Source of the DNA: Hyphomicrobiaceae bacterium
Lineage (GTDB): Bacteria; Pseudomonadota; Alphaproteobacteria; Rhizobiales; Hyphomicrobiaceae
Length of the DNA stretch: 64,000 nucleotides
Assembly (NCBI GenBank): GCA_025351355.1
Contig: JANXWC010000245.1
Coordinates: forward strand, 1-64,000
Direction of reading: 5' to 3'
Below, in pieces: positions 15,585 to 25,117 of this stretch. Numbering within the stretch: the first letter of the stretch is position 1; the number at the start of each line of letters is the position of its first letter. Both the position numbers and the translations under genes were made by a program. The notes under the pieces were generated by a model that saw only the letters and a list, made by a program, of their open reading frames with translations, searched no databases and was not told the DNA's origin.

Positions 15585-18101
15585 CTATGGCGCAGTTGCG
15601 GGCGCGGCGGGGACGGCGGGGACGGCTGCGGCAATCATCCCGGTGCGCCTGAGTTCCTTGAGGATGACGATGCGGAGGTCGGTCGTTACGCCGGTACCAT
15701 GAGTGATATCGCCGACGGTGGCGCGCAGCGTAAAATCCAACGACGTCGGCGAGAATTGATCCAGCGTCGCCATCGGTTCGGGCGTCGCCAACACCAGCGG
15801 ATTGGCGCGGGCGCAGGCGAGCAACAGCTTGATCACTGCTTCGGGATCAGCGTTACCATCCAGTGAAAATTTGATCCGCACGCGACCCAGCACATTGCGG
15901 TGAGTCCAGTTCAGCACTCGCCCGGAAATCAACTCCGAGTTCGGCAGGATCAGACTGGCCTTGTCGAACGTCTCTATTTCGGTGGAGCGAACGGAAATGC
16001 GCCGCACGTTGCCCTGTTGATCGCCGACGACGATCCAGTCGCCAACCTTGATCGGCCGCTCGACCAGCAGGATCAGGCCCGAGACAAAATTGTTGACGAT
16101 CGATTGCAGGCCAAAACCGATACCCACCGACAGCGCGCCGGCAACAATGGCCAGGCTGGTAATGTCGAAACCGGCATACGAAACCGCCAACAGCGCCGCC
16201 AGCGCCGTGCCGGCATAGCCTACCGCCTGATCGATCGAATTGGAGATACCGGGGTCCATGCGCGAGGAGGTCAACACGCCTTCGCGCAGCGATCGTTGGA
16301 TCAGGCGCGTGACGAACAGCATCGCCATGAACAACAACACGCCCAGTAGAATGCGCGCGAGGCTGATGCGTAGATGGCCGATTTCAAAACCAAACAGAGC
16401 ACTGGTCACCCAGTCGCGAATGTCGGCACCGGCAAATCCCCACTGCAACAGCAGCACCGGCACCGCGGCCATCAACACGCCGGCAGTCAGCACCCACTCT
16501 GTCATGCGCGCCAGTTGCCGCTGCCGCGGGCCATCCAAGCCGAACCGCGTTTCGAGAACCGTGCCGATCGCGCTTTTGCCATCCGTCTTGCCGCGGGCCA
16601 GGGCGCGGATGGCGAGATAGGCGACGCCCGCTGCTGCCACCACAATGCCGCTCAATACCAATTGATGTGCGAGGAAACGCGCCAGCGCGATATAGCCGGC
16701 GCCCGCTGCGGCAAGTATTGCACCTGCAATCAGCCACAACGGCAACTTGATCCACAGAGGCGTGTAACGCGAGACGGGGCCGGCGACATAGACATGGCCG
16801 TTGACGGGTCGGTCAGGTCCGACCTGCGGCTCGAAGTGGGTCAGCAACAGCGTTGCCAGCAAACCAGCAAACAACAGACTGGTGATGAAACTTTGCGCAA
16901 TAGTGATTGTCAAAGGCGCATAGATCAGCCGACCGAAATCGACCAGCACGGTATCGGCGACGTAGACAAGGACGAACGCCTCGAGAAGCCACAATACGTA
17001 CCGCGCCGTCCGATCAGAGACCGGAATAAGCCGCCACGCCGGATCACGCGGCGCCAGTGCCACCGCGAGCATGGCCGAGGCCGCCGCGTAAACCAGGATG
17101 CCCTGCAGCACCGTCAAGCCGAAAGGGCCCCAGCCGAGAAACAGCAGATCGAGGCTCGACAACCCAAAATACAACAGCAATGCCGCAGCCATCGCGGGGA
17201 ACGCACGCGCCGGCGCCATCCACGCCGCCTGGGTCACGCGTTCGAAAAAATTCGCGGAGACTGCGCGACGTGCGAGGCGCGGCGCAATCAGCCGGCGCAT
17301 CAAAAGCGTGAGGCCGAAGTAGACGGCCAGCACGGCAGCACCGAGCGCCGCCAATTCGCGCCCATGTGTGCCGGCCCAACCCACCCAGTCGCCGCCATAG
17401 TATTTCGTGCGCCCGATTACGCCGTCCATGCGGCTGCCGACGTCGCGCCAAACCGAGGGCAGAAGTGGGCTGTCGCGCCTCTCGAACAGATTGCGGGTGA
17501 ACAGCTGGTAGCGCATCACCGTGATGCGATCGATCAGTTGCTTGGCCCGCACCCACGCCAACTCGGTGGTCTTGACGGCGCTATCGAGTGCGCCGGCCAT
17601 TGCATTCAACCGCTGTCGTTCGGCAGTGACGGTGGGTGATTCTGGTGGCTGACCGGCAGCCGGCGGTGGTCCGATCTTATCGATCTGGCTTTTGAGTTCC
17701 GCCAACTGCGGACGCAGCGTCTCGGCGGTCGCCGTGCTGTCGTAAATGATGCGTTCGACATCGCCACGCAGTCGCGACAACTCGCTTTCGAGTTGTTTGA
17801 GTTGCTGGATGGATTTTTCCGCGCCCTCAATGCTCTGGGCGAGGCGCGTAACGGGATCGGCTATTTCGGGCGGCAGAAGCTGCGTCGGCGGCGCGGCGGC
17901 AGGAGGAGCCGATGGAGGCGTGGCTTGCTGAGGAAGAGCCTGTGGTGTAGCCGGTTGCGGCGTCGATGCAACAGGCGGCGGCGTGGGCGCCACGGGTGTC
18001 GGCGTTTGTGCACCTGCCTGCGTCATTGCCGCCGACAACAGCATGACGCCGGCGGCTGCACCAACTGGCGCTAAGCGCAGCCCAACTAAACGCGCCCACA
18101 T
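15585..18101 (-). CDS. Large MscS-family mechanosensitive channel (DUF3772 type)
   Basis: The 838-aa protein starts with a signal peptide (GAAAGVMLLSAAMTQAGAQ). A Pro/Thr/Ala-rich linker (~35-85) and a periplasmic helical region (~90-230, DUF3772-like, with YGGDW) follow, then about eight membrane spans. The MscS core runs from the pore helix (ALSVGIGFGLQSIVNNFVSGLILLVE, Gly/Ala ridge) through the beta domain (IKVGDWIVVGDQQGNVRRISVRSTEIETFDKASLILPNSE) to the cytoplasmic cage. This is the size class of E. coli YbiO/MscK relatives. The channel vents solutes upon hypo-osmotic shock. Frame extension to 18140 uses a TTG, so the ATG at 18101, right at the signal peptide, is preferred. Confidence 0.92.
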   Translation of the reverse strand: MWARLVGLRLAPVGAAAGVMLLSAAMTQAGAQTPTPVAPTPPPVASTPQPATPQALPQQATPPSAPPAAAPPTQLLPPEIADPVTRLAQSIEGAEKSIQQLKQLESELSRLRGDVERIIYDSTATAETLRPQLAELKSQIDKIGPPPAAGQPPESPTVTAERQRLNAMAGALDSAVKTTELAWVRAKQLIDRITVMRYQLFTRNLFERRDSPLLPSVWRDVGSRMDGVIGRTKYYGGDWVGWAGTHGRELAALGAAVLAVYFGLTLLMRRLIAPRLARRAVSANFFERVTQAAWMAPARAFPAMAAALLLYFGLSSLDLLFLGWGPFGLTVLQGILVYAAASAMLAVALAPRDPAWRLIPVSDRTARYVLWLLEAFVLVYVADTVLVDFGRLIYAPLTITIAQSFITSLLFAGLLATLLLTHFEPQVGPDRPVNGHVYVAGPVSRYTPLWIKLPLWLIAGAILAAAGAGYIALARFLAHQLVLSGIVVAAAGVAYLAIRALARGKTDGKSAIGTVLETRFGLDGPRQRQLARMTEWVLTAGVLMAAVPVLLLQWGFAGADIRDWVTSALFGFEIGHLRISLARILLGVLLFMAMLFVTRLIQRSLREGVLTSSRMDPGISNSIDQAVGYAGTALAALLAVSYAGFDITSLAIVAGALSVGIGFGLQSIVNNFVSGLILLVERPIKVGDWIVVGDQQGNVRRISVRSTEIETFDKASLILPNSELISGRVLNWTHRNVLGRVRIKFSLDGNADPEAVIKLLLACARANPLVLATPEPMATLDQFSPTSLDFTLRATVGDITHGTGVTTDLRIVILKELRRTGMIAAAVPAVPAAPATAP

Positions 18102-18205
18102 GCTCGTGGAATTCCCCGACCCGATACGCACCAACTGCAAACCCCGTAATCCAATGCTCTTACATCACTCAAGTTATTGCGCGGCGTCGCAGCAGCGACG
18201 GCGCG

Positions 18206-18583
18206 TCATTCGTTGACGACCTGACCGAGCGTGCGTGCTTGACGTCCAAATACCGGAGACGTCGTCACTGTGCCGTCGCTGTCGGTTTTGGTCGCGATGC
18301 GCTCGGGAATGGGGGCGGTGGCCGTTGCAGCGATGCCCGTTTCGATGACCAGATCCACGGGACCGCCGGTCATGATCAAATGTTCGACGCCGTCGCGCCG
18401 CACCAGCAGAAGTTTGCGGCGGTTATCCACAGAAGCTTGCTCGACAACCGACAAACGTCGTTCCGCGCGCGGTCGTAAAAAAATTCCTCCGATCGGTTCA
18501 CCGGTTATATAGCTGCGCGCGGCGAGGCCGCCAGCGACCACTGCCACAGCTAAAAAAAGCAACAGAAAGAACCACGTGACCAT
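18206..18583 (-). CDS. FliO-like membrane protein
   Basis: The 125-aa protein has one N-terminal span (VTWFFLLLFLAVAVVAGGLAA) and then a soluble domain with ERRLSVVEQASVDNRRKLLLVRRDGVEHLIMTGGPVDLVIE. This is the SMAD/FHA-like FliO core, in which the pattern 'RKLLLVRRDxVEHLIMxGGP' is diagnostic. FliO helps assemble the flagellar export gate, but no other flagellar gene is in the window. This solitary form beside cckA is therefore more likely a FliO-domain protein of other or unknown role. The ATG at 18583 has AGGAC six bases upstream; a longer start at 18610 is less likely. It is divergent from cckA. Confidence 0.8.
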   Translation of the reverse strand: MVTWFFLLLFLAVAVVAGGLAARSYITGEPIGGIFLRPRAERRLSVVEQASVDNRRKLLLVRRDGVEHLIMTGGPVDLVIETGIAATATAPIPERIATKTDSDGTVTTSPVFGRQARTLGQVVNE

Positions 18584-18667
18584 GTCATGTCCTGTGTTCG
18601 GTGGCGCCATCTTGGCACCGTTGGGCGCAGCCGCTTAAGGCTACTGCGTGTCCCTGCTAGCAGATTT

Positions 18668-18682
18668 TTAGCCAGCCTTTAA
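18668..18682 (+). promoter_or_regulatory. Candidate CtrA binding site upstream of cckA
   Basis: TTAG-N7-TTAA, one mismatch from the CtrA consensus TTAA-N7-TTAA, lies 116 bp before the cckA start codon in the divergent cckA/fliO-like spacer. CtrA is the downstream target of CckA in alphaproteobacteria, so feedback control is reasonable. A single match of this length can occur by chance. Confidence 0.35.
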
Positions 18683-18797
18683 CCCTAATGATTGCTTTCT
18701 AGCGCCGGGCCGTTGGGGAAAACCTCGCGACCTGCGGCGCAGCCCCGATCAGCGGGCGCCGCGAGATCCATTCATAATCGTGTGAGTTGCCTCGTAC

Positions 18798-21473
18798 ATG
18801 CGTTCCTCATCCCCAGTTTCTTCCGTTTTCAATGCGCCATGGCTGCCTCTGCTGGATAAAATCGCGCAGAATCAGAGTATCAACCGCCTCATGACGGTGA
18901 TCGAGGCACATTACGAGCGGCTGCAGCCCGGCAAATCGCGGCCGCCTCTGGCCATACTCAAGGCGTTGCTTGCCGTGGCGGCGGCGCTTGCGGCGATGGC
19001 CGCGGCTATCGTGCTGCTGGCGTCGACCCGGATGGCTCAACCTGCCGGCCTTGCCGTACTGGCTGTACTCGCTGTCACCGGCATCTTCTTCGTGTTCGGG
19101 TTGCTGTCGGGCTTCGTTCGTTTTCAGGAAAAAGCGCAAATCAGCGAAATTGCCCGCGGCGTTGCTGAAGCAGGCGGACACGGCATGCAGGTGCTTGCGG
19201 ATGACGGCAGCATCGTGTTCGCCAATAACGCCTTTACCGCACTGTTTGGCGCGTCGCAAAAATCGGTCGAAGAATTGCTCGCCGCCGATCCGCGTGCAGG
19301 GGAGGCGGTCTATCGGTTGGCGCGCGCCGCCGAGCGACTGGATACCCGTTCGGAAGATATTGCCGTGCGCGATCCGCTCCGCCGGCAGAATAGTCGCGGG
19401 CAAGACGGCGGGAAGCAAGACGTGTCGCCGGCGCGCGTCCGCTGGTTGCGCATCTCGGTCAAGCCGTTCCAGCCTTCCGCCACGGTATCCGATCGCCGGC
19501 GCATGACGTTGTGGGATATCACCGACATCACCACCGATCGAGCCCGCGAAATCGACACTATCGGCAGTCTCGAGCAGCAGCTGGCCTTCTATGATACGAT
19601 GCCGCTGGGCCTGTTCGCAGTCGCCGCCAATGGCCGCATCGTTCATCTCAATCACACCCTGACGACCACACTTGGTCTGCGGAACGGCGACCGCCGCAGC
19701 AGCCATTGGACGCTTGGCGACATCTGTCCGCCGGATGCCGCGGCCCTCGTGCACGGCGCCATGCGCCGGCCAACCGCAGCCGTCGAACGCTTTGACGTCG
19801 ACCTCGTGCGCGAGGACGGTCGCGCCATTCCGGTGCGCCTCGTATGCCGTCCCGGCGAGCGCCCAGACCTCGGCGATCCCATGACGGTCCTGGTGTTCGA
19901 TCGCGCCGCCGATCTCGCCGGCGATGCCAATGGCCGCGCACTCGAGGAAAGGTTTGCGCGTCTATTTCACGCCGCACCATTCGCGATTGCCACGCTCGAC
20001 AAGCAGGGCTGCGTGATCAGCGCCAACGCTGCCTTCCAGCGCATGTGCGGCAATGATGGCCATCACACGCTCGCCGCGCCGGCCAAGCTGGCGCAACTGG
20101 CGCTCGCGGACGCGACAACCGAGGATCGTCAGGCAGTGGAAGCCGGTCTCGCCCGCGTCATCAGCGGGCGCGCGACCGCTGCGCCGTTCGAGGTTTCCTA
20201 TGGCCCGGAACAACAGACCACGCGCCGCATCTATATGAGCCCACTCACGGTCGGCGCCGATCCGCGCGAAGCCGCCATCGTCTATATGCTCGACACCTCC
20301 GAGTTGAAGGCGCTCGAACTCAAATTTGCGCAAAGCCAGAAACTCGAAGCCGTCGGCAAATTGGCGGGCGGTATCGCGCACGACTTCAACAACGTGCTGA
20401 CCGTCATCATCGGCATGTCCGATCTGCTGTTGCAGAGCCGCCGCCCGACCGACAGCGGCTACACCGACATCATGCAGATCCGATCCAATGCCAATCGCGC
20501 CGCCGGCATGGTGCAACAGCTGCTCGCCTTCTCGCGCAAGCAGACCTTGAAGCCGGAAGTGCTGGTGCTCAACGACGTGATCCAGGATTTCGGATATTCG
20601 CTGAACCGCCTGCTTGGCGAGAAGATCGACCTCAAACACACGCCGGGTCGCGACCTCTGGTACGTCAAGGCCGACAAGGTGCAGTTCGACCAGATCCTAA
20701 TCAACCTCGCCGTCAATGCGCGCGACGCCATGACCAGCGGTGGCCGCCTGACCATCCGCACGCGCAACATATCGGTGCGCGACAGCCTGAAGCTGGCGAG
20801 CCTGAACGTGGCGTCGGGCGAATACGTCGCCATCGAGGTGGAGGATACCGGCACCGGCATGCCCGCCGACGTCATCGCCAAAATCTTCGAGCCGTATTTC
20901 ACCACCAAGGAGGTCGGCAAAGGCACCGGCCTCGGCCTCTCGACCGTGTACGGCATCGTCAAGCAGACCGGCGGTTATATTTTCTGCGACAGCGTGCCGG
21001 GCCGCGGCACCACGTTCCGCATCTACCTGCCGCGCTTTGTGCAGACCGATGCGACTTCCGTCATCGAGCCGCAGGCCAAGGCGGGGCTTTCGACGGACCT
21101 GTCGGGCAGCGGTCGCGTGCTGCTGGTGGAGGACGAGGACGGCGTCCGCTCGTTCGCTATGCGCGCCTTGCAGCGGCAGGGTTACGAAGTGTTCGAAGCG
21201 GTATCCGGCGCCGACGCGCTGGAGGTGATGGACAGCATCGGCGGCAAGGTCGACATCATCGTCTCCGACGTGATCATGCCGGAGATGGACGGACCGACGA
21301 TGTTCAAGGAACTGCGCAAGACGCACCCGGACCTGAAGATCATCTTCGTGTCCGGCTATCCCGACGACGCCTTCAAGAATGGCCTCGGCGAAAACGACAC
21401 CTTCGCCTTCCTGCCCAAGCCCTTCACGCTCAGCCAGCTGGCCGCGAAAGTGAAGGAAGAACTGGGGCGATGA
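18798..21473 (+). CDS. cckA: CckA hybrid histidine kinase, cell-cycle phosphorelay
   Basis: This is an 891-aa protein. Two membrane spans (~55-76 and ~82-105) are followed by PAS-like domains (~115-225, ~260-370 and ~385-500). The kinase core begins with KLEAVGKLAGGIAHDFNNVLTVIIG (phospho-acceptor H528). The ATPase boxes are LINLAVNARDAM, EDTGTGMP and GTGLGLSTVYGIV. The C-terminal receiver has VLLVEDEDGVR and phospho-acceptor D824 in IIVSDVIMPEMDGP. The GGIAHDFNN box plus terminal receiver is the CckA signature. With ChpT it passes phosphate to CtrA and CpdR to control replication, division and envelope genes. No chpT or ctrA lies in this window. It is divergent from the FliO-like gene. Confidence 0.95.
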   Translation: MRSSSPVSSVFNAPWLPLLDKIAQNQSINRLMTVIEAHYERLQPGKSRPPLAILKALLAVAAALAAMAAAIVLLASTRMAQPAGLAVLAVLAVTGIFFVFGLLSGFVRFQEKAQISEIARGVAEAGGHGMQVLADDGSIVFANNAFTALFGASQKSVEELLAADPRAGEAVYRLARAAERLDTRSEDIAVRDPLRRQNSRGQDGGKQDVSPARVRWLRISVKPFQPSATVSDRRRMTLWDITDITTDRAREIDTIGSLEQQLAFYDTMPLGLFAVAANGRIVHLNHTLTTTLGLRNGDRRSSHWTLGDICPPDAAALVHGAMRRPTAAVERFDVDLVREDGRAIPVRLVCRPGERPDLGDPMTVLVFDRAADLAGDANGRALEERFARLFHAAPFAIATLDKQGCVISANAAFQRMCGNDGHHTLAAPAKLAQLALADATTEDRQAVEAGLARVISGRATAAPFEVSYGPEQQTTRRIYMSPLTVGADPREAAIVYMLDTSELKALELKFAQSQKLEAVGKLAGGIAHDFNNVLTVIIGMSDLLLQSRRPTDSGYTDIMQIRSNANRAAGMVQQLLAFSRKQTLKPEVLVLNDVIQDFGYSLNRLLGEKIDLKHTPGRDLWYVKADKVQFDQILINLAVNARDAMTSGGRLTIRTRNISVRDSLKLASLNVASGEYVAIEVEDTGTGMPADVIAKIFEPYFTTKEVGKGTGLGLSTVYGIVKQTGGYIFCDSVPGRGTTFRIYLPRFVQTDATSVIEPQAKAGLSTDLSGSGRVLLVEDEDGVRSFAMRALQRQGYEVFEAVSGADALEVMDSIGGKVDIIVSDVIMPEMDGPTMFKELRKTHPDLKIIFVSGYPDDAFKNGLGENDTFAFLPKPFTLSQLAAKVKEELGR

Positions 21474-21613
21474 CCGGTCGAGAAGCGTCAGCTGGCGACC
21501 CTGAATTGTATTGCTCGATGGGAAACAAAGTGGCTTGCTTGCGCCACCGCGTTCGGTAGCCGGCACCGCACTGTGCGACCGCAGCGACGGCAGAACAAGA
21601 AGGGCGTCGCACC

Positions 21614-22762
21614 GTGAGAGTAGCTCGGATCATCATTGTTGGCGCTGGCATCGGTGGCTTGGCAGCGGCCTTGGCGCTCCAACGGCGCGGTTTCAAGGTC
21701 GGCGTCTACGAGCGCGCGTCGGAAATACGCGAAATCGGAGCTGGTCTGATCATCGCGCCGAACGCACGCCGCGCATTGCGCGATCTCGGGCTGGATGCGG
21801 CCTTAGCGGCCATATCGAGTTGCGTCCCGCTGCAAAATACCTGTGACTACGCGACAGGCGCCGTGAAATCGACGACGTCAACCGCGCTGATCGTTGCCAA
21901 ACACGGCTACGGCAGCCTGCAGGTTCATCGCGCAGATTTACACCGGCTATTGATGCAGGCCGTGCTCGCCAACGATGCCGGATCGCTGCATCCGGGGCAT
22001 GTCTTCGCAGGACTTGTGCAAGACGCGAAGGGGGTGACCGTCACGTTCACCAACGGCGCCTCGGATCGAGGCGACGCCGTGATCGGTGCAGATGGAAATG
22101 CATCGGCGGTGCGCTCGCTGCTGTTTCCCGGCGAGGCCACGACATTCAACGGTCAAATCGCTTTTCGAGCACTGCTTCCGGCGGAACTGGTGCCTCCGTC
22201 CATTCGCAAACTCGAACTGGGCATGTATCAGGCGCCCAAGCGCTATCTGTTGCATTACCCGTTGCGCGGTGGCCGGATCATGAATGTCATCGGTGTCGGA
22301 CAGGCAGCCCAATGGGAAGCTGAGGGTTGGGCGATCACAGCAGAGAATGATGAATTCGCGAATGCCTATGCGGATTTTTCCCCCGAGATCGTCGCGATGA
22401 TCCGCAATATTCCTCCCGGGGAGCTGTTCAAATGGGGCTTGCGCGACCGCGAACCGCTGGCGACGTGGACGCAGGGACGCGTCACGATGCTTGGCGACGC
22501 CGCGCACCCTATGACGCCGTTTCTTGGCCAAGGCGCGTGCATAGCCATCGAAGATGGGCTGGTGCTTGCGCGCGCCTTCGCCGCCTCCGAAACCATCGTC
22601 GAAGCGTTATTGCGTTATGAAAACGCACGAAAGCAACGCGGGACCAACGTCCAGCTCTGGTCGCGCGATGAGGGCCGCACGCTGCAAGACGAAACACGAA
22701 TAAGGCGTACCGCCTTCGATCGTGGGCTGTTCGACTATGATCCTGCGACAGCGCCCGTGTGA
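21614..22762 (+). CDS. FAD-dependent aromatic-ring monooxygenase
   Basis: The 382-aa class A flavoprotein hydroxylase has an N-terminal Rossmann motif VGAGIGGLAAALALQRRG (GxGxxG), an acidic end of beta-2 (VYERA), the central DAVIGADGNASAVR (DG motif, NAD(P)H and FAD contacts) and GDAAHPMTPFLGQGACIAIEDG (FAD ribityl contact). The layout and the TPFLGQGACIAIED wording are closest to salicylate 1-hydroxylase and 3-hydroxybenzoate 6-hydroxylase types. It starts at a GTG. The MFS gene follows after 107 nt and no ring-cleavage gene is near, so the substrate is unknown. Confidence 0.88.
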   Translation: MRVARIIIVGAGIGGLAAALALQRRGFKVGVYERASEIREIGAGLIIAPNARRALRDLGLDAALAAISSCVPLQNTCDYATGAVKSTTSTALIVAKHGYGSLQVHRADLHRLLMQAVLANDAGSLHPGHVFAGLVQDAKGVTVTFTNGASDRGDAVIGADGNASAVRSLLFPGEATTFNGQIAFRALLPAELVPPSIRKLELGMYQAPKRYLLHYPLRGGRIMNVIGVGQAAQWEAEGWAITAENDEFANAYADFSPEIVAMIRNIPPGELFKWGLRDREPLATWTQGRVTMLGDAAHPMTPFLGQGACIAIEDGLVLARAFAASETIVEALLRYENARKQRGTNVQLWSRDEGRTLQDETRIRRTAFDRGLFDYDPATAPV

Positions 22763-22869
22763 CACCCGTTTTTCTGCTTCACGGCCCCCACCCATCGCCC
22801 GCGCAAGTTTCGGGTCGCGGGGGAGGGGGCGGTGTGCTTGATGCAGGCAGCATTGCATCCGAGGTCCCC

Positions 22870-24075
22870 ATGACATCCCCGCGTTTTTCCAATCTTGCCG
22901 CAGCGTCGATCGCGGCCAATTTCGCCGACCAGATGATGCTGGCGCTGCTGCCCTTGCTGCTGGTGGCCGCCGGCGCCAGCGCCGGCACGATCAGCGCGGT
23001 GGTGGCGGCGCACGCGGCGGCCTGGCTGTTGATTTCGCTGCCAGTCGGTGCCTACGCCGATGCGGTCTCGCGGCGACGCATCATGACGGCGGGGGCTATA
23101 TTTATTCTGGCGGGGGCGGCGCTCGGTGCGCTGACACTCGGCGCCGAATACAGTCCGCCGTGGTTGCTGGCGCTGTCGGCGTTCGCCATTGCGACGGGGG
23201 TGGTGATGCTGATCCTGTCGGTGTTCGCGCTGCTGCCGAAGGCTGTCGAGGCGAGGCAACTGGCGTCGGCCAATGCGGTGCTGGAATTCGGCCGGGCGGC
23301 GGCGTGCATCGCCTGCCCGATCATCGCCGCTCTGCTGGTGACACGACAGCTGGGCGCGCTCGGTTTCGCGCTGGCGTTCGCGGGCGGATTGCTGGCGCTG
23401 ATCGCGGCGTGGGCGCTGCCGGTTGAGCCCAGGCAGGCCGGGACGCAGGTAGCGCTGATCGCGGCGATCCGCGACGGCACGACGTTCGTGCTCGACCAGC
23501 CGATTTTGCGCGCCATCGCGTTGTGTGCCATCGCGTGGAATTCAGCGTTCTTCGGGCTGACGGCGATGTTTGCGCCTTATGCCGCTGCCGAGCTCGGCAT
23601 GTCGATCGCGGAGATCGGGCAGGCATGGTCGATCTACGGCATCGGCCTGCTGCTGGGTTCGCTGGCGGCGGCGCCGATGATCCGACTGCTGCCGACCGGG
23701 TTCATGTTTATCTTCGGGCCGGCGACGTCGTGTTTTGCCGTGCTGCTGATGCTGGTCGGCGCGCGGCGGGGCGAGACGTGGCCGGCGGCGCTGGCATTTT
23801 TCGCGCTCGGATTCGGACCGATGACGTGGCTGGTGTTGCAAACGAGCGTACGGCAGATCGTGACGCCGAATGCGCTGCTCGGCCGGGTCGGCGCGACGAT
23901 GAGCACGGCCATCTATGGCGTGAGGCCGCTGGGTGCGCTCGCCGCCGGGGGCACCGCCGCGCTGTTGGGCACGCATGCGGCGCTGTGGTTGTCGGCGTTG
24001 CTGTTTTTGCTGTCGTGCGTGTTTCTGCTGCTATCGCCGGCTGCGCGCCTGCGGGCCCTGCCGACCGCTGCGTGA
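22870..24075 (+). CDS. Major facilitator superfamily exporter
   Basis: This is a 401-aa protein with about twelve hydrophobic spans. The A-motif equivalent GAYADAVSRRRIM lies in loop 2-3, and the second half has GIGLLLGSLAAAP and a matching loop. The pattern resembles EntS/DHA3-type exporters. The frame is open upstream to 22759, overlapping the monooxygenase stop by 4 nt, but that extension is Gly-rich and implausible. The ATG at 22870, with GAGGT five bases upstream, begins MTSPRFSNLAAASIAANFADQ, the usual family start. Transport direction and substrate cannot be inferred beyond small-molecule efflux; it may serve with the upstream monooxygenase. Confidence 0.88.
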   Translation: MTSPRFSNLAAASIAANFADQMMLALLPLLLVAAGASAGTISAVVAAHAAAWLLISLPVGAYADAVSRRRIMTAGAIFILAGAALGALTLGAEYSPPWLLALSAFAIATGVVMLILSVFALLPKAVEARQLASANAVLEFGRAAACIACPIIAALLVTRQLGALGFALAFAGGLLALIAAWALPVEPRQAGTQVALIAAIRDGTTFVLDQPILRAIALCAIAWNSAFFGLTAMFAPYAAAELGMSIAEIGQAWSIYGIGLLLGSLAAAPMIRLLPTGFMFIFGPATSCFAVLLMLVGARRGETWPAALAFFALGFGPMTWLVLQTSVRQIVTPNALLGRVGATMSTAIYGVRPLGALAAGGTAALLGTHAALWLSALLFLLSCVFLLLSPAARLRALPTAA

Positions 24076-24244
24076 CAGTCAAGGTTTGGGGTTAGGGCGC
24101 AGCGAGAGTTGCATCGCACAATGTTGCGTCTATTTCAGAAGCGGACATTTCTCGCCCCGCTCTTAGCACTTCGGTAGTCGTGACGCATATGTCCGCTGAC
24201 GAGCTTCTCGCGTCGGGAGGCTTACACGAAAGTCCGCCAGGCTC

Positions 24245-25117
24245 TTAGATTGGCGTTGTGGTTGTTGTCCAGAGCCCTATTCCTTCACGCGAATTTTGAC
24301 GGCCGCGCTTTACAGCCTTGGCAGCACCGTCCACACTGAATTCAACGCCGTTGATGGAGCCACCACCCGACGCCTCAAGAACCAAAAACAACGCGGGACG
24401 GATCACCTCTGCATGGACCGAGACGAACTGCAACACAGGATCGTCACGGCTCAGTTCAGTCAAAATATTCGCGGACCGGTGCAAGTCTTGCTCAACGACT
24501 CTCGCGATTTGTTCGCGATCCGACTTGCGCAGCACAGTCGAGCCGGATGCTTCAAGGCGGGGCAGCTTTAGTAATGCAATCTGCTGCCGGTTGTCTTCCT
24601 TCTGCCACTCAAGAGCATAGTCCTTCACGACCGATGCGACGCCAAGCGTTATGGTCCAGAGCGCAAACGCACCAACAGCAAACGTCAGCAGGCGCCGTGT
24701 TCCGTCCTGATCAAGCGTTGTTGTCTTCTTGTCTAGTGAACCGAGCACATCGCGAAACAGATCGTCTTGCTGGGGAGGCGCTACCGAGCTGGCTGCGACG
24801 CCCCACAAACGACCGAGTGCTTGCGAGAAGTCGAACCGGATATGGTCCTCGCTAGGCCGTGTCACCATTGGGCGGCAAGCGACCCGGTCCGGCTTGGAAA
24901 GACGCTTGTTTGGGTTACCGTGCCGAACGAAGGCGAAAAATCGTCGAGATTGTTTGTCCACGGCCCTAACAGCGGCTCCGGCTGCGCGCTCGTCAATCGG
25001 ACCCCGGGTTCGAATATCGACAATGGCATTGTCGAACGATGGAGGCCTGAGACCGCCACGCTTGGTGGCGATGTATGATCGAATAGCTGCATCGAACTCA
25101 GCGGGCTGAACGGACAT
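24245..25117 (-). CDS. Single-span membrane protein of unknown function
   Basis: About 290 aa and not a family I recognise. The first ~140 residues are soluble and basic, one membrane span follows (LLTFAVGAFALWTITLGVASVV, ~150-170), and the rest is probably periplasmic. The latter part is helical first (EWQKEDNRQQIALLKLPRLEAS) and then beta-rich (VLQFVSVHAEVIRPALFLVLEA, GVEFSVDGAAKAVK). The ATG at 25117 starts MSVQPAEFDAAIRSYIATK; an upstream start at 25156 is possible. Codon use and base composition are less GC-rich than in its neighbours, and both flanking spacers are non-coding. This suggests a later acquisition, but there are no mobile-element genes. Confidence 0.6.
   Translation of the reverse strand: MSVQPAEFDAAIRSYIATKRGGLRPPSFDNAIVDIRTRGPIDERAAGAAVRAVDKQSRRFFAFVRHGNPNKRLSKPDRVACRPMVTRPSEDHIRFDFSQALGRLWGVAASSVAPPQQDDLFRDVLGSLDKKTTTLDQDGTRRLLTFAVGAFALWTITLGVASVVKDYALEWQKEDNRQQIALLKLPRLEASGSTVLRKSDREQIARVVEQDLHRSANILTELSRDDPVLQFVSVHAEVIRPALFLVLEASGGGSINGVEFSVDGAAKAVKRGRQNSREGIGLWTTTTTPI

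Noticed and set aside
16374-17639. 421-codon open frame on the plus strand inside the MscS gene
   Set aside because: It is antisense to a well-supported channel gene and its product is a Gln/Arg/His-rich, low-complexity chain, as expected from the complement of a GC-rich gene.
18807-19754. 315-codon minus-strand frame within cckA
   Set aside because: Antisense shadow of the cckA N-terminal half, without family resemblance.
22759-22869. Upstream extension of the MFS gene overlapping the monooxygenase stop
   Set aside because: Gly-rich and non-hydrophobic; the ATG at 22870 fits the family and has GAGGT upstream.
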